Positions 7,398 through 16,018 of a DNA stretch of 64,000 bases are shown in pieces. The notes beneath the pieces are model-generated. The model worked only from the letters and a program-made list of their open reading frames with translations. It ran no database searches and was not told the origin of the DNA. Numbering within the stretch: the first letter of the stretch is position 1; each line of letters opens with the position of its first letter. This stretch comes from an uncultured Blautia sp. (GTDB taxonomy: Bacteria; Bacillota; Clostridia; Lachnospirales; Lachnospiraceae), in contig CALBGI010000014.1 in the NCBI GenBank assembly GCA_937893675.1, positions 69,935-133,934 on the forward strand, given 5' to 3'. Both the position numbers and the translations under genes were made by a program.

Positions 7398-9249
7398 AGC
7401 AGACACCTCCTTTGTAACGTTTTGCCCCGCAGCCGGAGCATTTCTGACGGCAGTTTGGCGTTACCGTCTCCTTATGGGCCTGTTCCCACTCCCGGATCAG
7501 GAATTTCTTCGTCACGCCCGCATCAATAAAATCCCAGGGAAGAAGCTCGTCCGTACTTCTCTCCCGCAGAGTGTAAAAATTCATATCCACGCCGGTTTCG
7601 GCAAAGGCTTCCTTCCAGATATCATAACGGAAGGATTCCGACCAGGCATCGTAAACCGCGCCTTTTTTGTAGGCTGCCAGGATCACGTCCGCACATCTTC
7701 GGTCTCCCCGCGCCAGAAAGCCTTCCAGCACTGTCACATCGGGCTCATGCCAGCTGTATTTGATGCTGCGCTGATTTAACTGACTGCGGATTTCGTTTTT
7801 CACAATTTTTGCCTTGTCGATAAAATCCTCTTCTGTGAACATGCCTGCCCACTGGAAAGGAGTAAAAGGCTTTGGCACAAAGAAGGAGGTGCTCACATTG
7901 ATCTGCACCTTTCCGTTTCGCTGATCCTTTGGAATCTCATAGTATTCCTCCGCAATCCGCTCTGCCAGATGGGCGATCCCCTTCATATCTTCTTCCGTCT
8001 CTGTGGGAAGTCCCAGCATGAAATAAAGCTTCACCCGGTTCCAGCCGCCTTTAAAGGCCTCTCCTGCGCCACGGAGGATATCCTCCTCCGTAAGCCCCTT
8101 GTTGATGACGTCGCGAAGCCGCTGCGTACCCGCCTCCGGCGCAAAAGTGAGGCTGCTCTTTTTGACATCCTGTACCTTGCTCATCACATCCAGGGCAAAG
8201 GCGTCAATCCGAAGAGACGGCAGCGAGATATTGACACATTTCTCCTTAAAGGCATCGATCAGATAATTCACCAACCGCGGAAGACCGGAATAGTCGCTGG
8301 AGCTCAAAGAGCTCAGGGAAATCTCCTCATGCCCGGTGTTGGCGAGCATCTCTGCCGCCGCTTTTTCCAGAGTTTTTACATCCCGCTCCCTGGTGGGACG
8401 GTAGATCATGCCCGCCTGACAGAAGCGGCAGCCACGGATGCAGCCTCTCTGAATCTCCAGAGTCACCCGATCCTGGGTCGCCTTAATAAAAGGAACCACC
8501 GGCTTTTCCAGATGACAGTACCCGTGTTCCATATCGATCACAAGCTGCTTCTGCACCGTCTCCGGAGCCTCCTTGCAGTTCGGAGAAAAGGAAGCCAGGG
8601 TTCCGTCCTCATGGTAGGTCACATCATAAAGAGAGGGCACGTAGATTCCCGGAATCTGCGCCGCGCGCTTCAAAAATTCCCCGCGGCTTTCTCCGCTGGC
8701 CCGGCTCTCCTTATAAGCGTCAAACAAAGCATCGTAGGAGGTTTCACCCTCTCCGATATAAAACATATCAAAAAACGGGGCCAAAGGCTCCGGATTGTAG
8801 GCGCAGGCTCCGCCGCCGATCACCAGGGGACTGTCCTCCCCACGCTCGCAGGCAAGCAGGGGAATACCGCTTAAATCCAACACCTGCAGCACATTGGTAT
8901 AGCACATCTCATACCCAAGGGTAATTCCCAGAAAATCAAAATCCTTAAGCGGCTCCTGGGATTCCAGCGCAAAAAGGGGAATATGCTCCTTCCGCAGGAT
9001 CTTGTCAAGATCCATCCAGGGGGAAAAGACCCGCTCACACCACACATCCTCTCTCTTATTAAACATGTCATAGAGAATTGCCATTCCAAGGTTGCTCATG
9101 CCAATCTCGTAAACATCCGGAAAGCACATGGCGATCCGAACCGCCACATCTTCCCTGTTCTTCATAACGGAGTTGACCTCGCCGCCGATATATCGGGCAG
9201 CCTTGTCCACACTCAGCAGAATTTCATCACTTAATGCTAATTTTCTCAT
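7381..9249 (-). CDS. TIGR03960-like B12-binding-fold radical SAM protein
   Basis: This 622-residue protein has an N-terminal cobalamin-binding-like region (for example MCFPDVYEIGMSNLGMAILY and IGGGACAYNPEPLAPFFD). The radical SAM domain follows, with the cluster-binding triad in RGCIRGCRFCQAG. A cysteine-rich tail (KCSGCGAKRYKGGVCC) may bind a further metal. The substrate is unknown; its conserved partners suggest a role in RNA or translation, which is inference. It starts an operon with the TIGR03936-like gene and rng, and has its own promoter at 9282-9310. Confidence 0.9.
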   Translation of the reverse strand: MRKLALSDEILLSVDKAARYIGGEVNSVMKNREDVAVRIAMCFPDVYEIGMSNLGMAILYDMFNKREDVWCERVFSPWMDLDKILRKEHIPLFALESQEPLKDFDFLGITLGYEMCYTNVLQVLDLSGIPLLACERGEDSPLVIGGGACAYNPEPLAPFFDMFYIGEGETSYDALFDAYKESRASGESRGEFLKRAAQIPGIYVPSLYDVTYHEDGTLASFSPNCKEAPETVQKQLVIDMEHGYCHLEKPVVPFIKATQDRVTLEIQRGCIRGCRFCQAGMIYRPTRERDVKTLEKAAAEMLANTGHEEISLSSLSSSDYSGLPRLVNYLIDAFKEKCVNISLPSLRIDAFALDVMSKVQDVKKSSLTFAPEAGTQRLRDVINKGLTEEDILRGAGEAFKGGWNRVKLYFMLGLPTETEEDMKGIAHLAERIAEEYYEIPKDQRNGKVQINVSTSFFVPKPFTPFQWAGMFTEEDFIDKAKIVKNEIRSQLNQRSIKYSWHEPDVTVLEGFLARGDRRCADVILAAYKKGAVYDAWSESFRYDIWKEAFAETGVDMNFYTLRERSTDELLPWDFIDAGVTKKFLIREWEQAHKETVTPNCRQKCSGCGAKRYKGGVCCEGEN

Positions 9250-9281
9250 AAATTTCCTTTCTGGTTTCCTTAATCTATTGT

Positions 9282-9310
9282 ATTATATACACTTTATACG
9301 AGAACTTCAA
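9282..9310 (-). promoter_or_regulatory. Promoter of the radical SAM-rng operon
   Basis: Minus-strand TTGAAG (9305-9310), 17 bases, TATAAT (9282-9287), about 30 bases ahead of the ATG at 9249. Confidence 0.78.
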
Positions 9311-9330
9311 GCGCAGAAAAGGCTTCCGAT

Positions 9331-10029
9331 TCATTTATGCAGCGTGTAATACTCCAATCCAAAAACACTGCGTTTTATGCAGATTTTCCGAATATCTCCA
9401 ACGGAAGTGCTGCCATATACACTTCCTGAAACAGAAAATCTTTTTTCTTCTCCCTTCCAGTCGCCGCACAGATAATAATCCAGTGCTTTCCCAGAGGTGC
9501 TTACATCCTTACCTGTGATCCTTGTTGTTTCATGCACCGGTTTCTCAAAAGTCAACAAATAATTGACCGGAAATGTAATTCCAAAGGAAATGACAAATAC
9601 GGCAAAAACAACAGAAATCTTGCGCCTCAGCCTTTGCGGGGTCTTCGTCTTTAAGGATTTTATGATATAAGGGATGACAAGTACGGCCGTAATACCTGCT
9701 GCTATTTTCAGATACTCCACAAAACTGCACTCATATACATTCAGATTGGACAGACATAAAACTAATGCAATGCCAGCTCCTATAAACGGCATTTGAAACG
9801 CCAATCCCTGCATTTTTTTGCTGATCATGTCAAAATACATATAAGGATAAAATCTGAGATACATGGCATAAGAAAGCAAAGGTACCGCAATTAAAATTAT
9901 AAGCTTTATTTTGCCGCCGATCAAAACTGCAGCCAGATTGGAAAATACCAGAATCCCCCCGGCTGTCTTGATATTCTTTTTTGTTTCTGTGATATTGATA
10001 CCTTTCGTTTCCTTTGACGTACTTTTCAT
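9331..10029 (-). CDS. Membrane protein of unknown function with C-terminal extracytoplasmic domain
   Basis: This 232-residue protein is not a family I recognise. After about 25 polar N-terminal residues there are roughly six hydrophobic segments (for example LIILIAVPLLSYAMYL and AAGITAVLVIPYII). They are followed by a soluble tail of about 65 residues, ITGKDVSTSGKALDYYLCGD to FGLEYYTLHK. The tail resembles, in its spacing of V-G-D and the final FG-hydrophobic strand, the tails of the proteins at 12190-14280, 14303-14743 and 15470-15985. I start at the ATG at 10027-10029; further upstream the frame runs through a TATAAT (10113-10118). It is the last gene of the accessory membrane-protein block. 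Confidence 0.6.
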   Translation of the reverse strand: MKSTSKETKGINITETKKNIKTAGGILVFSNLAAVLIGGKIKLIILIAVPLLSYAMYLRFYPYMYFDMISKKMQGLAFQMPFIGAGIALVLCLSNLNVYECSFVEYLKIAAGITAVLVIPYIIKSLKTKTPQRLRRKISVVFAVFVISFGITFPVNYLLTFEKPVHETTRITGKDVSTSGKALDYYLCGDWKGEEKRFSVSGSVYGSTSVGDIRKICIKRSVFGLEYYTLHK

Positions 10030-10165
10030 ACTCTTATTTCCCCTGTCTGAAACTCGCTCTTTCCGGCAAAGACCGCCCGCAATACTTTTTACAGAATAAA
10101 TAACCTGCTCCAATTATAGCAGAAGATTCACAAAAATCCTACCGTCAAATCCGGTAATGAATAAC

Positions 10166-10194
10166 TTGAACCCTATTTATTCTCATGATATACT
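10166..10194 (+). promoter_or_regulatory. Promoter of the LRR protein gene
   Basis: TTGAAC (10166-10171), 17 bases, TATACT (10189-10194), about 40 bases ahead of the ATG at 10233. The 203 bases between the two divergent genes otherwise hold only a minus-strand TATAAT at 10113-10118 without a good -35. Confidence 0.7.
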
Positions 10195-10232
10195 CTTCTT
10201 ATCAAAATCAGCCCCATTGAAAAGGAGCCCGC

Positions 10233-11027
10233 ATGAATCTCAAAAAACAAATTATCGTTTTCATTTCCGTTTTAACGGTTTTACTGATCGGACTTTTGGG
10301 CGTACGCTTCTGGTATGACAGCAAATGTGTGAAATTTCAGGACAAAAATATGGAAATACAGACCCTCTATCTTTTGGATACAGGAAGAGGACGGGTACTG
10401 AAAAAAGAGCTTGACCGGATTGAACATTTTTATGTAACCAACAAAGATGGGCGTTTTACCACCCTGGAGGATTTGAAACAATTTCCGAATCTGAAAAGTG
10501 TATCCCTCGATTATGGTGTGCGTTCTATGACAGATGAGGAAAAAGAAGAATTCCAAAAACAAAGGAAAACGATCCAGCCCATGCTGGCAGAAACACTGCC
10601 TGATCTGAAAGATTTGAGAGAACTGGATCTGACTGGTTTTGATCACTTCGAGAACCTGGATTTCCTTTCAGAATGCACACAGATAGAAGAATTAACTATC
10701 TGGGACAGTCAGGTAGAAGACATTCGCGGAATCCAAAACATGGAAAATCTACGTATTCTTGATTTGAACCTGAATCCGTTTACCGATATTTCCCCGTTAC
10801 AGAATCTGAAGCATTTGGAGGCAGTGAATCTATGTTGGGTGCCCGTAGAAAATCTGGAAATCCTGACCATGATTCCCTCCCTGAAGCTGGTCATGTACGA
10901 ACCAGCTTCACAGGAGGAGGAAAGAATTTTGCAGAAATTAGAACGTCAGGGCGTTACCGTTTACAGAGAAGCCTCTGATGACTGGTGGCTGTGGAAACGG
11001 CAGCGGGAGCAGACGCTGAATCATTGA
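10233..11027 (+). CDS. Membrane-anchored leucine-rich-repeat protein
   Basis: This 264-residue protein has one N-terminal transmembrane segment (IIVFISVLTVLLIGLLGVRF) and an outward-facing domain. From about residue 85 it contains four to five leucine-rich repeats: LEDLKQFPNLKSVSLDYG, LPDLKDLRELDLTGFDHFEN, CTQIEELTIWDSQVEDI, MENLRILDLNLNPFTDI and LKHLEAVNLCW. The spacing resembles the bacterial LRR_4 type. The ATG follows AAAGGAG. LRR proteins of this kind bind proteins, but the partner is unknown. It is the only plus-strand gene within the accessory block. Confidence 0.75.
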   Translation: MNLKKQIIVFISVLTVLLIGLLGVRFWYDSKCVKFQDKNMEIQTLYLLDTGRGRVLKKELDRIEHFYVTNKDGRFTTLEDLKQFPNLKSVSLDYGVRSMTDEEKEEFQKQRKTIQPMLAETLPDLKDLRELDLTGFDHFENLDFLSECTQIEELTIWDSQVEDIRGIQNMENLRILDLNLNPFTDISPLQNLKHLEAVNLCWVPVENLEILTMIPSLKLVMYEPASQEEERILQKLERQGVTVYREASDDWWLWKRQREQTLNH

Positions 11028-11033
11028 ACCTGC

Positions 11034-11168
11034 ATCATTCACCTTGATATGCACCATAAACCCGGACGGATCCCCGGCCTTTGCCTTGTCAATATTCTCC
11101 CGGAAATACGCGCGGGTTGCGTCATCGCAGCGTTCTTCTCCCTCCAGCTTTTCAGAAGCTCTCATCCA
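11034..11168 (-). pseudogene. Possible remnant of a degraded gene
   Basis: Between the LRR gene and the next gene, a minus-strand frame encodes ASEKLEGEERCDDATRAYFR continuing through ENIDKAKAGDPSGFMVHIKV. This is protein-like composition with ordinary codon use and no stop. It has no start or ribosome binding site of its own, and it runs out of frame into both neighbours. It may be the broken end of a former gene. I do not recognise the family. Confidence 0.3.
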
Positions 11169-11703
11169 AATTCTCATACGGCTGTTTTTTTAACCAATTC
11201 TGAAATTCCGCCGCCAGGGAATCAGAAGAAAATTTCAATTTATGTTTTTTTCCGTCTATATCTTCATACACCACATAATAGACTTTTCCTCTGGCATACT
11301 CCCCGATTTCCGTCTCCACCCTGGAACCAACGATACGCCTGATACAGGATCTGTGACAGAGAATAAAGCCGCCCCGGTCACAGGTCAGGTACCAGTCTCT
11401 TTCCCATTCCGGACGGTTCTGATCCGTTCGTTCTTTCCAGTAAACACCGATCCTTCGTTCCTGCTTCCACGCCTTAAAGAGGCTGATCAGCGGTATGCCA
11501 TAGGAGCACGGCACTACCAGCGCAAGACAAAACAGTAGGATCTTTATGCCTTCCGGATCAGAACTCCTGTAAAAAAATATGAGGACTCCTATGATCACGC
11601 AGGCGAGCAGCATGATAACAAACACGGAAAACCCCGACCACAAAAATATCCCGGCCAGAGAATCGTCATAGATTGTTTTTTCTCTTCTCCCGCTTCTTTT
11701 CAT
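11152..11703 (-). CDS. Two-TM membrane protein with C-terminal PH-like domain
   Basis: This 183-residue protein has two hydrophobic segments near the N-terminus (IFLWSGFSVFVIMLLACVII and ILLFCLALVVPCSYGIPLIS). A soluble domain of about 100 residues follows: WYLTCDRGGFILCHRSCIRR, then VYYVVYEDIDGKKHKLKFSS and FQNWLKKQPYENL. This order of beta strands with a final helix resembles small bacterial PH-like domains and recurs in the neighbours at 16019, 17691 and 18240; that assignment is by pattern only. The ATG follows GAGGA. Function unknown. Confidence 0.6.
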   Translation of the reverse strand: MKRSGRREKTIYDDSLAGIFLWSGFSVFVIMLLACVIIGVLIFFYRSSDPEGIKILLFCLALVVPCSYGIPLISLFKAWKQERRIGVYWKERTDQNRPEWERDWYLTCDRGGFILCHRSCIRRIVGSRVETEIGEYARGKVYYVVYEDIDGKKHKLKFSSDSLAAEFQNWLKKQPYENLDESF

Positions 11704-11724
11704 TTTCTTTTCCTCTTTATACTG

Positions 11725-12102
11725 CTATTTCAAAGCTTTTTTTGCAAGTCTTGTATCTCCCCAGGGAGTCTTCAGCATCGTGTCATTCCCGATGATTCCT
11801 GCCCGAACGATTTCAATGGGGTCTTTCAATTCAGAGATTCTGGTACCGTTGATACAGGCCTCTTCCTGAAATTCCTCAAAATTCTGATATGCCTGATCCT
11901 GGAACACAAAAGAAATGTTTTCTTTCCGTTCTTCTGCATCCGGCGGAACCACACAGGAACCCAGGAGATATGCCTTTCCCTGATAATGAAATTCCACCAG
12001 AGCAAAGGACATATCTGCTTCATAGTCTGAGCGAATAATCTCCATCACATCATTTCCCATAATCCATAATGGCTTCTGTTCTTTCTTTTTGAATCCAAAC
12101 AT
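11725..12102 (-). CDS. Small soluble protein of unknown function
   Basis: This 125-residue protein has no transmembrane segment or signal peptide. It starts MFGFKKKEQKPLWIMGNDVM, is acidic in the middle (EERKENISFVFQDQAYQNFE) and ends in a basic KKALK. I do not recognise the family. Its place inside a run of membrane proteins suggests a cytosolic partner, for example an accessory or immunity-type protein, but nothing in the sequence proves this. An AGAGG site lies about nine bases ahead of the ATG. Confidence 0.55.
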   Translation of the reverse strand: MFGFKKKEQKPLWIMGNDVMEIIRSDYEADMSFALVEFHYQGKAYLLGSCVVPPDAEERKENISFVFQDQAYQNFEEFQEEACINGTRISELKDPIEIVRAGIIGNDTMLKTPWGDTRLAKKALK

Positions 12103-12189
12103 ACATCGTTTCCTCTCTTATTCTTATTATTTTTTTTCAGCTTTGGGGCTGGCAGTTCATCATACATGGCCCGAAATTTCAAAAGCCAG

Positions 12190-14280
12190 CTATTTTTTTG
12201 CCTCCGGCAAATGAATCTTCAGCATTTCCATTCCCAAAGGGCTTTCACTGTGGCACACATCCAACGCCTCGCCCTTCATTGCCATCTCATAAATAGTATC
12301 AGATACGCGGATCTCCTCCTCACTTCCGTCATCCAGGAGCACCGTTAAAGTGTAGTCATCATCCTCGATATTGGGATTTTCCTTATGACTGTCAACAATG
12401 ACAGCCGGATAATGGCGGGCTGGTCTGCAAAGAGCTGCATTGGCGCAATAGGAAATGCTCATACCCAATGACAAACTCACAAGTATCATAAAAACCCCTG
12501 CTTCCAGGCGTTTCCCCTGTGGTGTGCGGGAAATGCACAAAAAGATTACGGGGACAGCGATGAGCACCCCCTGAAGGATCCATATCCCACCGCTGCCTTT
12601 CGGCTGCATGGCACTTCGGCTCCATATATAATAAACCTGCCAGAGCATTGCAATAGCCGGTAAAAGCAAAACGGGCACAGAGAGTCGGATATGCATGGAA
12701 TTCCATTCTTCTGTCGCATTTTTCGGACGGTCTCCAAAAATAAGTACCGGGGCAAACACAATACAAAATATAAGAAATGGAACCGGTGATAACGCAGCGA
12801 CCGCCATAACGGCGCGAAGCTTTACATCCGCAAAGACATACAGGGGGATCGGCAAAAAAACTCCGGCAAGATACAGGATCACGACCGCCCACAAGCCTCT
12901 GCGGATTGCATTCAGATGATCATGCCAGTGGGTATGGTATTCTTCTCTCCACTGTATTGCCTGTTCTTCTTTTACCTGATGCTCTGTCTGACGTTCCATT
13001 GCCGGCGTCAGTGTCGCTGCCAGGTCTGTGCTTTCGATCCACTCGGCAAGCCGGGGTATCCCGCGCATATTTGTCTCCACAGAAAACAGTTTTTTTCCAT
13101 TTTTGTCCAGCACATGGATGGAACGGTTTACTGTCATTCTCGCCGAAGCTGCCTCTCCTGGTTCAAATTTCTTCTGTCTGCCCCAGCTGCTGATATACCA
13201 AATGGAAGTATCCCGGAATATAAACATAGAGCGATTTCGCCCGGCCAGGAGCATCCAGACGCCAAAGAATGTGACAAAAACACCTGCTGCTGCCAGAAAA
13301 ACCGCACTGCCATCTACAGGAACCGCCGATATAACTGCAACGGCCATAAACAGGGAAATGTTTCCCAGAAGCCACAGAAACATTCCAACTCCCGTCACTT
13401 TCTTCTGCTCCCGCACTACAACAACAGGCTTTTGTATCGCCTCCGGTTCTGTATGACTGCGTACCAAAAGTACCACCCCGCAGCAAAACCAGATCAGAAG
13501 AAGGATCAGTGCCGCTGCTGTGTTTTGAGGTGCTAACGGGTCACCGAAAAAGAACAGTATCCCAAATATAAACAGTGAGACAAACACGGAAATACTGCCT
13601 GTCAAAATACATGGCCACTTTTTCCCTGCCGCCGGCGGGTTACTGTCGGGTTCCAGTTGTTTTTTTGGCGCTTCCGGTTCCAGTTGTACCGGCTCCAGTT
13701 CCGGCGCTTTTTCCAATATCCTGCCGCAATGCGGGCATTTGGACACATACTCCATCTGCGGAAAACGGCTTTTTTTATCAAGGGGCAGATCCTGACCACA
13801 CCCCGGGCATACCCAGTACTGATAAAAAGCTTTCTGGCGCATCAGGCAAAGATACAGATACCCTGCAGCCGAACACAGAAAAGCCAACCCCAGATAAACC
13901 AGATTCTCCGTCAGCAAAAGTACCAGGAGGCATCCCACTGACAAAACACCCGAAGACAGCAACGCCCGCGTTCCCCATCGTGCCGCCTGACGATTTGCAG
14001 TGATATACGTCTCATTTCCATGTTCCATTCCATAGTGTTTCATCTGCAAAAGAAACGCCTCTATCAACTCATAAAGATCGTCTGTGTCATCTATTTCCTC
14101 ACTTGGCAATTCATCGTACAGCTTTTCATTTACAAAAATCCTGCACCCTTCTCTGTTCACCTCCACTTTGGCATAGAGAAGCGTCAGCACGAATTTTTCT
14201 CCGTAAAATCTCATCCGGTACTTAGGATATTGCGCTTCCAACCTTTCATATAGATGTTTTATTTCATTGATTTCATACAT
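12190..14280 (-). CDS. Large polytopic membrane protein with zinc ribbon and PH-like and tail domains
   Basis: This 696-residue protein is a mosaic. An N-terminal soluble region (EINEIKHLYERLEAQYPKYR) is followed by two transmembrane segments and a zinc ribbon with two CPxCG-type knuckles (WVCPGCGQDL and SKCPHCGRIL). A proline/glutamate-rich linker, more transmembrane pairs and a cytosolic PH-like stretch come next (MFIFRDTSIWYISSWGRQKK to RLAEWIES). Further transmembrane segments lead to an outer tail (AVIVDSHKENPN to LLDDGSEEEIRVS). The tail resembles the 14303-14743 protein. I start at the ATG at 14278-14280 with AAAGGA upstream. No catalytic motif is seen. Confidence 0.65.
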   Translation of the reverse strand: MYEINEIKHLYERLEAQYPKYRMRFYGEKFVLTLLYAKVEVNREGCRIFVNEKLYDELPSEEIDDTDDLYELIEAFLLQMKHYGMEHGNETYITANRQAARWGTRALLSSGVLSVGCLLVLLLTENLVYLGLAFLCSAAGYLYLCLMRQKAFYQYWVCPGCGQDLPLDKKSRFPQMEYVSKCPHCGRILEKAPELEPVQLEPEAPKKQLEPDSNPPAAGKKWPCILTGSISVFVSLFIFGILFFFGDPLAPQNTAAALILLLIWFCCGVVLLVRSHTEPEAIQKPVVVVREQKKVTGVGMFLWLLGNISLFMAVAVISAVPVDGSAVFLAAAGVFVTFFGVWMLLAGRNRSMFIFRDTSIWYISSWGRQKKFEPGEAASARMTVNRSIHVLDKNGKKLFSVETNMRGIPRLAEWIESTDLAATLTPAMERQTEHQVKEEQAIQWREEYHTHWHDHLNAIRRGLWAVVILYLAGVFLPIPLYVFADVKLRAVMAVAALSPVPFLIFCIVFAPVLIFGDRPKNATEEWNSMHIRLSVPVLLLPAIAMLWQVYYIWSRSAMQPKGSGGIWILQGVLIAVPVIFLCISRTPQGKRLEAGVFMILVSLSLGMSISYCANAALCRPARHYPAVIVDSHKENPNIEDDDYTLTVLLDDGSEEEIRVSDTIYEMAMKGEALDVCHSESPLGMEMLKIHLPEAKK

Positions 14281-14302
14281 AAGCCGATCCTTTCTGCCTG
14301 AT

Positions 14303-14743
14303 TCACTCTGAAGCAACATTGTCATTATTTATTGAAATCAGGATTCCATATTTCGAATGGGGTAAATATTTCACAGTCAAGACGTCTCCCTTATCTATCC
14401 CTTGGGAATAAGGAAATTCTACATACTCTTCATGACCATCATCCATACTGATGATCATCATACTTCTGTCATTTCCTTTTCCATGAGCATTATCTCTGGC
14501 ATAACCGGTAATGGTTTCAAATTGTCCATTTCTGTAGCAGGGAATGTCCAGGATGATCGGAAGAAACATTTTATACAGGAAGATACACACACAAATTGCC
14601 GAAATTATCTTTAAGATCCTATCTTCTTTATCTGTCAATTTACTATGGAATTTTTTTCTTTTGATGAGAAAAAAAAGCAGGGTAATCACCATTGCAAAAA
14701 TAATCATGCTCCTGCTGATCATTTTAAATAATATTGCATCCAT
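14303..14743 (-). CDS. Single- or two-TM protein with DUF3592-like outer domain
   Basis: This 146-residue protein has two N-terminal hydrophobic segments (MIIFAMVITLLFFLI and IISAICVCIFLYKMFLPIIL). The outward domain reads ETITGYARDNAHGKGNDRSM, then ISMDDGHEEYVEF and KGDVLTVKYLPHSKYGILIS. The G-D-x-L-x-V-x-Y pattern is like DUF3592-type domains and matches the C-terminal tail of the large neighbour at 12190-14280. The start at 14741-14743 is chosen because GAGGA lies six bases upstream, whereas an ATG two codons earlier abuts that site. Function unknown. Confidence 0.58.
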   Translation of the reverse strand: MDAILFKMISRSMIIFAMVITLLFFLIKRKKFHSKLTDKEDRILKIISAICVCIFLYKMFLPIILDIPCYRNGQFETITGYARDNAHGKGNDRSMMIISMDDGHEEYVEFPYSQGIDKGDVLTVKYLPHSKYGILISINNDNVASE

Positions 14744-14917
14744 TCGCATTCCTCATTTGTAAAAAACCATTTCTATATAACCCTCCATCCCGGACAACCG
14801 TTTTCTTTGATGGCGTAATTGTTTGTATCTATCCTCTCTTCTGTCAGTTGTAACTGGCGAGGAAGCGGCCTCCGCCAAAAAGAAAAACAAAAATACGAAA
14901 AAAAATTTTTAGTCTGT

Positions 14918-15457
14918 TCACTGTTCTTCTTCATTCCCTTTTGCCTCCGACTGTCCTGCAATAAAAATGCCCGTCTCCGGATAATCCCACATAAAATCCT
15001 CCTTCTCTGTTTCCTCTGCTGCTGCAATCTCAAGTTTATATATTCCTATATTTTGAGGATTTTCTTCATCCTCCGGATACATATAGAAATTCATAGAGTA
15101 CTCCCCGTCTGAAGCAGCCAGTTCATACATTCCAACCCATTCGACGCGCCCTCTCCCATGATCATTTTCACTGGAAGATGCACAGTCCCCCTCAAAATCT
15201 ATAATCTGATTTCCTTCCAAATATTGAAATAGTGTACGGATTTCTTCCTCCAAATCAGGCAGCTTCTTTTTGCTGCTTTCCGAAAACAGCTTCATCATCT
15301 TTTCCGTATCCTGAGCATTACATGCATCTGCAATTTTACGCATTACATGGTCTGCTCCTTCCTGTTCTGACTGAAACCATTCCGGCAGATTTCGACTTGA
15401 ACAGCCGCACAGACCTGCTAATATAAAAGCACTTAAAATCCAGTAACTCTTTTTCAT
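14918..15457 (-). CDS. Lipoprotein, DUF5104-like
   Basis: This 179-residue secreted lipoprotein has a signal peptide with the lipobox LAGLCGC (Cys18 acylated), followed by an acidic domain. The region ADHVMRKIADACNAQDTEKM, then LFSESSKKKLPDLEEEIRTL is reminiscent of DUF5104 lipoproteins of gut Firmicutes. The match is from memory and not certain. The C-terminus is highly acidic (AKGNEEEQ). It probably sits on the outer face of the membrane beside the neighbouring membrane proteins. The 174 bases downstream hold no convincing gene. Confidence 0.6.
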   Translation of the reverse strand: MKKSYWILSAFILAGLCGCSSRNLPEWFQSEQEGADHVMRKIADACNAQDTEKMMKLFSESSKKKLPDLEEEIRTLFQYLEGNQIIDFEGDCASSSENDHGRGRVEWVGMYELAASDGEYSMNFYMYPEDEENPQNIGIYKLEIAAAEETEKEDFMWDYPETGIFIAGQSEAKGNEEEQ

Positions 15458-15469
15458 TAGCTTTCTCCT

Positions 15470-15985
15470 TTAGGTTTTCATCCACATTCTTTCCAGAAAT
15501 AAATATAACGCCAGCATACAGATTGCAATGCCACACAAGGCTCCGGCAGCTTTCATCAGCTCATTGTTTCGAAATTCTTCTCTGGGTAAAATTCCATCTT
15601 TTTCATAGCCATAATAAACATGGTCTGTGGTATACGCCGGGATACGGTCACCCACTTCATACTCCCCATATATGTTCTCAGAGACCTGCATTTTTTTGTC
15701 TGTATCATAATAAAAGAAATAATTTGTAGATGCACCATATCTTCCGCTAGGAGAGCTATAGGTGTCTTTTTTCCTGATTACAACATCTTCCACAAAATAA
15801 TCTTTTCCCAGCACCATCTGTTCCAGCTGTTTTTCAAATTTGGCAGAGGTGATCGCCACCCTCGTCCAAATGAACACAAATAAGATTAGGAACGCTGCCA
15901 GCAGGATTGCACAAAGCTTCCATATTCTTTTCCGTCTGAGCATCTTCGCTTCCAGATCTTTCGCCTTGATCAGTTTGTTGCTCAT
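15470..15985 (-). CDS. Two-TM membrane protein with central extracytoplasmic domain
   Basis: This 171-residue protein has a basic N-terminus, one transmembrane segment (LCAILLAAFLILFVFIWTRV) and about 90 outward residues (EDVVIRKKDTYSSPSGRYGA, YFFYYDTDKKMQVSENIYGE, VGDRIPAYTTDHVYYGYEKD). A second transmembrane segment (AAGALCGIAICMLALYLFLE) lies near the end. The outward part shows the same tail-domain pattern as 14303-14743. It lies 12 bases upstream of the lipoprotein gene, so the two are probably cotranscribed. Function unknown. Confidence 0.58.
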   Translation of the reverse strand: MSNKLIKAKDLEAKMLRRKRIWKLCAILLAAFLILFVFIWTRVAITSAKFEKQLEQMVLGKDYFVEDVVIRKKDTYSSPSGRYGASTNYFFYYDTDKKMQVSENIYGEYEVGDRIPAYTTDHVYYGYEKDGILPREEFRNNELMKAAGALCGIAICMLALYLFLERMWMKT

Positions 15986-16018
15986 TTTGTCACTTCCTTT
16001 GCCAGATTGCCATAACCA

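Noticed and set aside
7969..8874. Long open frame (301 codons) on the plus strand opposite the radical SAM gene
   Set aside because: It is the antisense of a well-conserved gene, has no ribosome binding site and its translation (histidine-, arginine- and leucine-rich) matches no family.
12125..12180. GCTGGC/GCCAGC hairpin followed by a T run on the plus strand
   Set aside because: No plus-strand gene ends nearby and the loop is over 30 bases, so a working terminator is unlikely.
14744..14917. A small gene in the gap before the lipoprotein gene
   Set aside because: Open frames there lack a start codon with a ribosome binding site; the stretch is A/T-tract rich with one protein-like fragment only.
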